Of a stretch of 64,000 nt of DNA, positions 58,801 through 64,000 are shown in pieces. Each line of letters opens with the position of its first letter. Positions within the stretch are counted from its first letter, which is position 1. Source of the DNA: Streptomyces pluripotens (GTDB lineage: Bacteria > Actinomycetota > Actinomycetes > Streptomycetales > Streptomycetaceae); NCBI RefSeq assembly GCF_000802245.2, contig NZ_CP021080.1, forward strand, positions 4,526,001 to 4,590,000, written 5' to 3'. The notes under the pieces are model-generated. The model ran no database searches and was not told where the DNA came from. It worked only from the letters and a program-made list of their open reading frames with translations. The position numbers and the translations under genes are program-made.

Positions 58801-58909
58801 GGGGGTCATTCTGACCCATGGAACGGGTGTCGGACGACCTGCCGGCACGGGGCCCCTCCCTACCTCCGTCAACTGTGCGCTTCCTGTGGAGCGCCTGGGT
58901 GCGGTCCCT

Positions 58910-58925
58910 GTGACAGGTCTGTGAC
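58910..58925. promoter_or_regulatory. AfsQ1-type box
   Basis: GTGAC-AGGTCT-GTGAC, an exact match to the published AfsQ1 consensus GTnAC-N6-GTnAC, in the 243-bp gap between afsQ1 and sigQ. In S. coelicolor AfsQ1 binds this gap and controls sigQ. The direct repeats fit binding of a regulator dimer head to tail. Confidence 0.85.
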
Positions 58926-59043
58926 AGTCGGCGGACATGGCCATGAAGTGGCCCCGGCAGTCTTTTTGAACACGGGCCGGACGGCGAGCTGGAACTGGCC
59001 CGGCAAGACCGAAGCACCGGAAGTCCACGACGGGGAGCGCGAG

Positions 59044-59820
59044 ATGAACACGCTGCACGGCATCAGCACCAGCGCAGTGGTCACGCGTCTGCACGACGTG
59101 CACCGGGGTTCCGAGAAGTCCGGCGCCGTGAGCGGGCGGGGGTGCGCTCGCGGCGCCGGGCGTCAACACACCGCGCCTGCGCAGCAAGGGCTTCAGCCCT
59201 ACATGTCGGTGGTTGACGCGCGTACGGGGGAGACGCACGGGGGAACCGCGTACAGGGAAGGCGCGGGGGAGCGTCGTTCGAGGACGGAGACCGCGGACGC
59301 CGAAGCGGCGTTCACCGCCTACGTCCAAGAGCGCCGCGCCTCCCTGTACGCCACCGCCTATCACCTGACCGGTGACCGTTTCGAGGCCGAGGACCTGCTG
59401 CAGAGCGCGCTGTTCTCGACGTACCGGGCGTGGGACCGGATCACCGACAAGGCGGCCGTCGGTGGATATCTCCGCCGCACCATGACGAACCTGCACATCA
59501 GCGCCTGGCGCCGCCGCAAGCTCAACGAGTACCCGACCGAGGAACTGCCCGAGACGCCTGGCGAGACGGACGCCATGCGCGGCACCGAGCTGCGCGCGGT
59601 CCTGTGGCAGGCGCTGGCCCGGCTGCCGGAGCAGCAGCGCACCATGTTGGTGCTGCGCTACTACGAGGGCCGTACGGACCCGGAGATCGCGGACATCCTC
59701 GGCATCAGTGTCGGCACGGTGAAGTCCAGCATCTGGCGGTCGCTCCGCCGGCTGCGCGAGGACGAGGTCCTCAGCTTCGGCCGTGACGAGGAGAGCGCCT
59801 TCGGCGAGCTGGTCGCCTGA
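59044..59820 (+). CDS. sigQ: ECF sigma factor SigQ
   Basis: A 258-residue sigma factor. After a variable N-terminus of about 85 residues comes region 2 (FTAYVQERRASLYATAYHLTGDRFEAEDLLQSALFSTYRAWDRI, AAVGGYLRRTMTNLHISAWRRRK) and region 4 (LARLPEQQRTMLVLRYYEGRTDPEIADILGISVGTVKSSIWRSLRRLRED). This is the SigE/SigQ type common in Streptomyces. ATG 59044 has GGGGAG at 59032-59037; earlier in-frame starts lie in the regulatory gap. Divergent from afsQ1 and, by analogy, controlled by it and antagonising part of its output. Confidence 0.92.
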   Translation: MNTLHGISTSAVVTRLHDVHRGSEKSGAVSGRGCARGAGRQHTAPAQQGLQPYMSVVDARTGETHGGTAYREGAGERRSRTETADAEAAFTAYVQERRASLYATAYHLTGDRFEAEDLLQSALFSTYRAWDRITDKAAVGGYLRRTMTNLHISAWRRRKLNEYPTEELPETPGETDAMRGTELRAVLWQALARLPEQQRTMLVLRYYEGRTDPEIADILGISVGTVKSSIWRSLRRLREDEVLSFGRDEESAFGELVA

Positions 59821-59826
59821 AGGACG

Positions 59827-59950
59827 GGGGTCACTGGGGGGTGACCCCAGGGGGGTACGGGGGTCCACTGGGGGGTGGGCCCACGGGGAATCAGGGGGAC
59901 ACGGGGGACACGGGGGAGCAGGAGGAGCGGGACTGGTGGGCGGGGGCCCA
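59827..59950. repeat. G-rich region with hairpin and G-tracts after sigQ
   Basis: A perfect hairpin GGGGTCAC-TGGGGG-GTGACCCC (59827-59848) is followed by more than eight runs of four or more G on the plus strand, including two copies of ACTGGGGGGTG (about 59833 and 59868) and GGGGGACAC tandem units (about 59894-59912). It is probably the sigQ terminator. The strand-biased G-tracts could also form quadruplexes in DNA or RNA. Confidence 0.65.
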
Positions 59951-59980
59951 GCCAGTCCCGTTTCCGTTCCGGTGCACCGG

Positions 59981-60616
59981 TCACACCGCGGTCTGTCGGT
60001 GCAGCCGGCGGCTGGCCGCCGCTGCGGCCAGCCGGCCCAGCGCCTCGTCCCGGTCGCAGGGATGCGCGCCCAGGGCCACCTGGCGGGTGACGATCGACCG
60101 CTCGGCACGCATCAACCGCCAGCCGCGTCGCAGCAGGAACGGCACCGACTTGCGGCCTTCCCTCAAGTCCCGCACGAAGCGCCGCCGGAACGTGGTGACG
60201 GGGCCGCGCGACAGGCACAGGGCGTCCGCCAGTACCCCGAGGTCACGGAGGCGTTCCACGATCTCCGCGGCGAAGATGCCCTCTGCGATGAACAGCGGGG
60301 TGCGGCCGATGCTCAGCACCTCCTCGCCGGTACGGGCGCTGAGCGCGATGTCGTACACCGGAACCGGCGCCGAGCCCGAGGAGCACAGTCGGGTGATGGC
60401 ACCGACCGCGACGTCCGCGTCCCAGGACTGCGGGTGGTCCCAGTCGATGTCCGAACTCCCCCGCACCAGCGGCAGGGTCGGGTCGTCGCCTTCCTTGTAG
60501 AAGTCGTCCAGGCGCAGCACGGGAAGCCCGGAGCGGGCGGCGACAAGTGACTTGCCCGAGCCCGAGGGGCCGCACAGCAGCACGACGCGGGCGGGAGACG
60601 GCGGATGAATGCTCAC
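59981..60616 (-). CDS. Uridine kinase-like P-loop protein
   Basis: A 211-residue P-loop kinase. VVLLCGPSGSGKSLVAARSG is the Walker A; LRLDDFYKEGDDPTLP and IDWDHPQSWD match the uridine kinase substrate motif region, and LFIAEGIFAAEIVERL is the Walker B-like strand. RRRFVRDLREGRKS supplies the lid Arg residues. Start GTG 60616 is favoured because the sequence before it is not conserved-looking. It would phosphorylate uridine or a related nucleoside, which fits the pyrimidine salvage genes in this region, although it is not in their operon. Confidence 0.83.
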   Translation of the reverse strand: MSIHPPSPARVVLLCGPSGSGKSLVAARSGLPVLRLDDFYKEGDDPTLPLVRGSSDIDWDHPQSWDADVAVGAITRLCSSGSAPVPVYDIALSARTGEEVLSIGRTPLFIAEGIFAAEIVERLRDLGVLADALCLSRGPVTTFRRRFVRDLREGRKSVPFLLRRGWRLMRAERSIVTRQVALGAHPCDRDEALGRLAAAAASRRLHRQTAV

Positions 60617-60743
60617 GGAACACCAGTTTGACGCATGGTCGGCGGGCTGCCGACCCCGCGGGTCGGCTTTTGAGCGTGACTCCCGCCTCAACTACCCTAC
60701 GTGTCGACATCCTTACCCTTCGCACCAGAAGGTGGCACCGGCG

Positions 60744-61151
60744 ATGGCCCGACACACTTCCTCCCAGCACCCCACCGCGCAGCGCGCCCTGATCGCCGTT
60801 GCGACCGCCGGAGCGGCGTTGGCAGCCGGCGCGGCGACGGCGCACGCAGAGCCGGCCGTCCCCGTGGTGGACGTACCGTGGCGGCCCACCTCGCTCGGCA
60901 AGGTCGACCCGCAGGCGGGCCTCGCGGTTCTCACCGGCACCGTCGGTTATGTCACCGGCCCGGTGGCCGGCCTCAAGCCGAATCCGCTGGCGGGTACCGG
61001 GGTCGATCCCCTCGACAACGGGGTGGGTACCCAGCTGGCGGACTTCAAGCCGATCGCCACGCAGGCGCTGACCGGCCCGGTCGCCGAGGCCCAGTCGCTC
61101 GGCGCGGTTCCGGTCGTCGGGCAGGTGGCGGGGGTGCTGGGCGCCCACTGA
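60744..61151 (+). CDS. Small secreted protein
   Basis: A 135-residue exported protein. The signal peptide (about 1-36, ALIAVATAGAALAAGAATAHA) ends before EPAVPVVDVPW. The mature part is about 100 residues, Gly/Pro/Val-rich with GLAVLTGTVGYVTGPVAGLKPNPLAG, without Cys. It shares with the secreted protein at 54424-54783 the short length, AHA/ANA-type cleavage site and a xPAVP start of the mature chain. Function unknown. Confidence 0.8.
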   Translation: MARHTSSQHPTAQRALIAVATAGAALAAGAATAHAEPAVPVVDVPWRPTSLGKVDPQAGLAVLTGTVGYVTGPVAGLKPNPLAGTGVDPLDNGVGTQLADFKPIATQALTGPVAEAQSLGAVPVVGQVAGVLGAH

Positions 61152-61170
61152 GTGCGGCACGTCGAAGGGC

Positions 61171-61212
61171 GGGAGGCGTGCCACCCCCGGACGGAGGGGC
61201 GGCACGCCTCCC
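61171..61212. terminator. Bidirectional terminator
   Basis: GGGAGGCGTGCC (61171-61182) pairs perfectly with GGCACGCCTCCC (61201-61212); the inner CCCC and GGGG can extend the stem. It lies between the convergent stops of the secreted protein and the aldehyde dehydrogenase-like genes. Confidence 0.88.
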
Positions 61213-61227
61213 GGTCTGCGGTGCCCG

Positions 61228-62115
61228 TCAGTACGACGAGCCCGACGCGCCCAGCGAACCCGTCGGGTGCCAGACGGTCTTGGTCTCCAGGAACGCCGTC
61301 ATACGGTCGGTGCCGGGCGTCCCGGAGTAGTCCACGGGCTGGGGACGCAGGACGCGCTTGAGATTGTCCGCCGCCGCGATCTCCAGCTCCTTCGCCAGCA
61401 CCTCGTCGGCTCCCGCGAGGTCGATCGCGTTGACGTCCTGATGCGCGGCCAGCGGCGCCGCGATCTCCGCCGTGCGGCCGGACAGGATGTTGACGACACC
61501 ACCCGGGACGTCGGAGGTGGCCAGGACCTCGGCCAGGGAGAGCGCCGGGAGCGGGGACTTCTCGCTGGCGATCACCACCGCCGTGTTACCGGTCGCGATC
61601 ACCGGGGCGAGCACCGACACCAGGCCCAGGAACGATGACTCCTGGGGGGCGACGACGGCCACCACACCCGTCGGCTCCGGGGAGGAGAGGTTGAAGAACG
61701 GGCCCGCGACCGGGTTGGCGCCGCCGACCACCTGGGCGATCTTGTCGGTCCAGCCCGCGTACCAGACCCAGCGGTCGATGGTGGCGTCCACGACGGCGGT
61801 CGCCTTCGACTTCGACAGGCCCTCCGCCTCCGAGACCTCCCGGACGAACTGGTCCCGGCGGCCCTCCAGCATCTCCGCAACGCGGTAGAGGACCTGGCCA
61901 CGGTTGTATGCGGTCGCACCGGACCACCCGCCGAACGCCTTGCGCGCGGCCACGACCGCGTCACGGGCGTCCTTGCGGGAGGCCAGGGGAGCGTTGGCCA
62001 GCCACTTGCCCTTCGAGTCGGTCACCTCGTACACCCGGCCGCTCTCGGAACGCGGGAACTTCCCGCCGACGTACAGCTTGTAGGTCTTGAACACCGACAG
62101 TCGTGCATCAGACAT
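61228..62115 (-). CDS. Truncated aldehyde dehydrogenase-family protein lacking the catalytic cysteine domain
   Basis: A 295-residue protein homologous to the NAD-binding half of aldehyde dehydrogenases: YKLYVGGKFPRSESGRVYEV, KAFGGWSGATAYNRGQVLYRVAEML, VVAVVAPQESSFLGLVSVLAPVIATGNTAVVIAS, ALSLAEVLATSDVPGGVVNILSG. The usual PWN Asn is VAPQ here, ELGGK is absent, and the protein ends before any GQxC motif. It is not simply cut off by a frameshift: it has its own C-terminal segment (DNLKRVLRPQPVDYSG). ATG 62115 overlaps the stop of the full-length enzyme by 8 bases. Possibly a partner subunit. Confidence 0.82.
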   Translation of the reverse strand: MSDARLSVFKTYKLYVGGKFPRSESGRVYEVTDSKGKWLANAPLASRKDARDAVVAARKAFGGWSGATAYNRGQVLYRVAEMLEGRRDQFVREVSEAEGLSKSKATAVVDATIDRWVWYAGWTDKIAQVVGGANPVAGPFFNLSSPEPTGVVAVVAPQESSFLGLVSVLAPVIATGNTAVVIASEKSPLPALSLAEVLATSDVPGGVVNILSGRTAEIAAPLAAHQDVNAIDLAGADEVLAKELEIAAADNLKRVLRPQPVDYSGTPGTDRMTAFLETKTVWHPTGSLGASGSSY

Positions 62116-63538
62116 CGAGGTACGCCTCCAGGCCGTGGCGGCCGCCCTCGCGGCCGAAGCCCGACTCCTTGTAACCGCCGAACGGCGAGGTCGGGTCGAA
62201 CTTGTTGAACGTGTTGGACCAGACGACACCGGCGCGCAGCTTGTTGGCGACGGCCAGGATCCGGGAACCCTTCTCGGTCCAGATGCCCGCCGACAGGCCG
62301 TACGGCGTGTTGTTCGCCTTGGCGACCGCCTCGTCCGGTGTGCGGAAGGTGAGGACCGACAGCACCGGGCCGAAGATCTCGTCGCGTGCGACGGTGTGCG
62401 CCTGGCTGACGTTCGTGAAGAGCGTCGGGGCGAACCAGAAGCCGCTTTCGGGGAGTTCACAGGTCGGGGACCAGCGCTCGGCGCCCTCCGCCTCGCCCCG
62501 CTCGGCGAGCGCGGTGATCCGGGCCAGTTGCTCGGCGGAGTTGATGGCGCCGATGTCGGTGTTCTTGTCCAGCGGGTCGCCGAGGCGCAGGGTCGACAGA
62601 CGGCGCTTGAGCGAGTGCAGCAGTTCGTCGTGGACCGACTCCTGGACCAGGAGGCGGGAGCCCGCGCAGCAGACCTGGCCCTGGTTGAAGAAGATGCCGT
62701 TCACGATGCCCTCGACGGCCTGGTCGACCGGGGCGTCGTCGAAGACGATGTTGGCGCCCTTGCCGCCCAGTTCGAGGGTGAGCTTCTTGCGGGTGCCCGC
62801 GACGGTCCGCGCGATCTCCTTGCCGACGCCCGTGGAGCCGGTGAAGGCGACCTTGTCGACGTCCGGGTGCGCGACGAGTGCGGCGCCCGCGTCACCGTAG
62901 CCCGGGATGATGTTGACAACACCCTTGGGCAGGCCCGCCTGGCGGCAGATGTCGGCGAAGAACAGCGCCGAGAGCGGGGTTGTCTCGGCCGGCTTCAAGA
63001 CGACCGTGTTGCCGGCCGCGAGCGCCGGGGCGATCTTCCACGCCAGCATCAGCAGGGGGAAGTTCCAGGGGATGACCTGGCCGGCCACACCCAGCGGACG
63101 CGGGTCCGGGCCGAACCCGGCGTGGCCGAGCTTGTCGGCCCAGCCCGCGTAGTAGAAGAAGTGCGCGGCCACCAAGGGCAGGTCGGCGTCCCTCGTCTCC
63201 CTGATCGGCTTGCCGTTGTCGAGGGTTTCGAGGACGGCGAGCTCGCGGGAGCGCTCCTGGATGATCCGCGCGATGCGGAACAGGTACTTCGCGCGCTCCG
63301 AGCCGGGCAGCGCGGACCACTTCTCGAAGGCCTTGCGGGCGGTCTTCACCGCACGGTCGACGTCCTCGGCGCCGGCCCGGGCGACTTCCGACAGCACTTC
63401 CTCCGTGCTGGGGCTGACTGTCTTGAAGACCTTGCCATCCGCGGCTTCGGCGAACTCGCCATCGATGAAGAGGCCGTACGAGGGTGCGATGTCGACGACC
63501 GCGCGGGACTCGGGTGCGGGTGCGTACTCAAAAGCCAT
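62108..63538 (-). CDS. NAD-dependent aldehyde dehydrogenase
   Basis: A 476-residue full-length enzyme. Key parts: GQVIPWNFPLLMLAWKIAPALAAGNTVVLKPAE (Asn of PWN), VAFTGSTGVGKEI, ELGGKGANIVF (general base Glu), and FFNQGQVCCAGSR (nucleophile is the first Cys of CC by alignment). C-terminal FGGYKESGFGREGG is typical. Its ATG is 6 bp from the deoC stop. This position suggests a role in oxidising acetaldehyde released by the deoC aldolase, in the deoxyribose branch of nucleoside catabolism (inference). Confidence 0.93.
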   Translation of the reverse strand: MAFEYAPAPESRAVVDIAPSYGLFIDGEFAEAADGKVFKTVSPSTEEVLSEVARAGAEDVDRAVKTARKAFEKWSALPGSERAKYLFRIARIIQERSRELAVLETLDNGKPIRETRDADLPLVAAHFFYYAGWADKLGHAGFGPDPRPLGVAGQVIPWNFPLLMLAWKIAPALAAGNTVVLKPAETTPLSALFFADICRQAGLPKGVVNIIPGYGDAGAALVAHPDVDKVAFTGSTGVGKEIARTVAGTRKKLTLELGGKGANIVFDDAPVDQAVEGIVNGIFFNQGQVCCAGSRLLVQESVHDELLHSLKRRLSTLRLGDPLDKNTDIGAINSAEQLARITALAERGEAEGAERWSPTCELPESGFWFAPTLFTNVSQAHTVARDEIFGPVLSVLTFRTPDEAVAKANNTPYGLSAGIWTEKGSRILAVANKLRAGVVWSNTFNKFDPTSPFGGYKESGFGREGGRHGLEAYLDV

Positions 63539-63544
63539 GATGGA

Positions 63545-64000
63545 TCAGTCCACCGTCACGTAGTCGGGGCCGGAGTAGCGGCCGGTGGCCAGCTTCTGGC
63601 GCTGCATCAGCAGATCGTTCAGGAGCGAGGAGGCGCCGAAGCGGAACCAGTGGTTGTCCAGCCAGTCCTCGCCGACGGTCTCGTTGACCAGGACGAGGAA
63701 CTTGATCGCGTCCTTGCTGGTCCGGATGCCGCCGGCGGGCTTCACACCGACCTGGACGCCGGTCTGGGCGCGGAAATCGCGCACCGCCTCCAGCATGAGG
63801 AGGGTGTTCGCGGGGGTCGCGTTGACGGCGACCTTGCCGGTGGACGTCTTGATGAAGTCGGCGCCCGCCAGCATGCCCAGCCAGCTCGCCCGCCGGATGT
63901 TGTCGTACGTCGACAGCTCTCCGGTCTCGAAGATGACCTTCAGCCGGGCGTCCCCACAGGCCTCCTTGACGGCGACGATCTCGTCGTACACCTTCAGGTA
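63545..64000 (-). CDS. deoC: Deoxyribose-phosphate aldolase, C-terminal part (5' end outside window)
   Basis: The last 151 residues of the aldolase splitting 2-deoxyribose-5-phosphate to glyceraldehyde-3-phosphate and acetaldehyde. LKVIFETGELSTYDNIRRAS and GADFIKTSTGKVAVNATP (Schiff-base Lys in the FIKTSTGK motif), then VGVKPAGGIRTSKDAIKFLVLV (second active-site Lys). The frame is open to base 64000, so the N-terminus is outside. Upstream of the aldehyde dehydrogenase pair on the minus strand with 6 bp between stop and next start: an operon. Confidence 0.95.
   Translation of the reverse strand, partial: YLKVYDEIVAVKEACGDARLKVIFETGELSTYDNIRRASWLGMLAGADFIKTSTGKVAVNATPANTLLMLEAVRDFRAQTGVQVGVKPAGGIRTSKDAIKFLVLVNETVGEDWLDNHWFRFGASSLLNDLLMQRQKLATGRYSGPDYVTVD

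Noticed and set aside
58123..60108. 661-codon minus-strand frame running from afsQ1 through the sigQ region
   Set aside because: Only the last 225 codons are afsQ1; the rest is antisense to sigQ and the G-rich block.

Overview
The window is a high-GC actinobacterial chromosome segment, almost certainly Streptomyces. Third-codon positions are strongly G/C, GTG and TTG starts are common, adjacent genes are often coupled by ATGA, GTGA or TGATG overlaps, and both gene content and order match what I remember of the S. coelicolor SCO4847 to SCO4914 interval. That match is from memory, not from a search. I see no rRNA, tRNA, insertion sequence, prophage or CRISPR array.

Layout. (1) 0-9 kb: the 5' part of a D-Ala-D-Ala carboxypeptidase, a small membrane protein, an orphan family-5 solute-binding protein, TetR and VOC genes, then the complete sdhCDAB operon on the minus strand with a clear terminator and a palindrome at its promoter, followed by a UraD-like protein. 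(2) 9-19 kb: a secreted GH20 hexosaminidase, a DUF4328 membrane protein, an unknown protein, a frameshifted gene remnant, a membrane Ser/Thr kinase, an ECF sigma factor coupled to a probable anti-sigma protein, and a stand-alone methylmalonyl-CoA mutase large subunit. (3) 19-29.3 kb: a divergent glycopolymer cluster. It has an 888-residue double glycosyltransferase, a polysialyltransferase-like protein and a GT2 enzyme on the minus strand; on the plus strand it has a DUF6716-type putative transferase, a cytidylyltransferase-HAD phosphatase fusion, a NeuB lacking the SAF domain and a second sialyltransferase-like protein. Together these read as synthesis and polymerisation of a nonulosonic acid (probably Kdn, as in Streptomyces teichulosonic acids). 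(4) 29.5-38.4 kb: further envelope genes: an MBL-fold protein, a response regulator-sensor kinase-lipoprotein set, MurJ and a FemX-like ligase, all on the minus strand; a divergent L,D-transpeptidase; and a methyltransferase gene broken by two frameshifts.

(5) 38.5-47 kb: an M20 amidohydrolase, then a nucleoside uptake and catabolism array: BMP-type binding lipoprotein, ABC ATPase (apparently starting at ATC), two permeases, cytidine deaminase and thymidine phosphorylase. Adenosine deaminase lies at 53 kb, and two aldehyde dehydrogenase-family proteins plus the start of deoC lie at 61-64 kb. Together they would import nucleosides, deaminate them, release deoxyribose-1-phosphate and carry its carbon toward glyceraldehyde-3-phosphate and acetaldehyde/acetate. 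A palindrome close to CTACGCGCGTAG lies upstream of the binding protein, the ABC ATPase and adenosine deaminase, and is the best candidate here for an uncharacterised regulon operator.

(6) 47-55.7 kb: an AEC transporter, a STAS protein overlapping antisense with a SigG-type sigma factor, a divergent MFS/LysR pair, an alpha/beta hydrolase with Asp at the nucleophile position, a small secreted protein, and PspC and VanZ proteins. (7) 55.9-60 kb: lipoprotein, AfsQ2 and AfsQ1 on the minus strand with divergent SigQ, with an AfsQ1-type box (GTGAC-N6-GTGAC) between them. The lipoprotein/kinase/regulator set at 30.5-33.3 kb looks like a paralogue of this module. A uridine kinase-like P-loop protein and a second small secreted protein precede the aldehyde dehydrogenase/deoC end.
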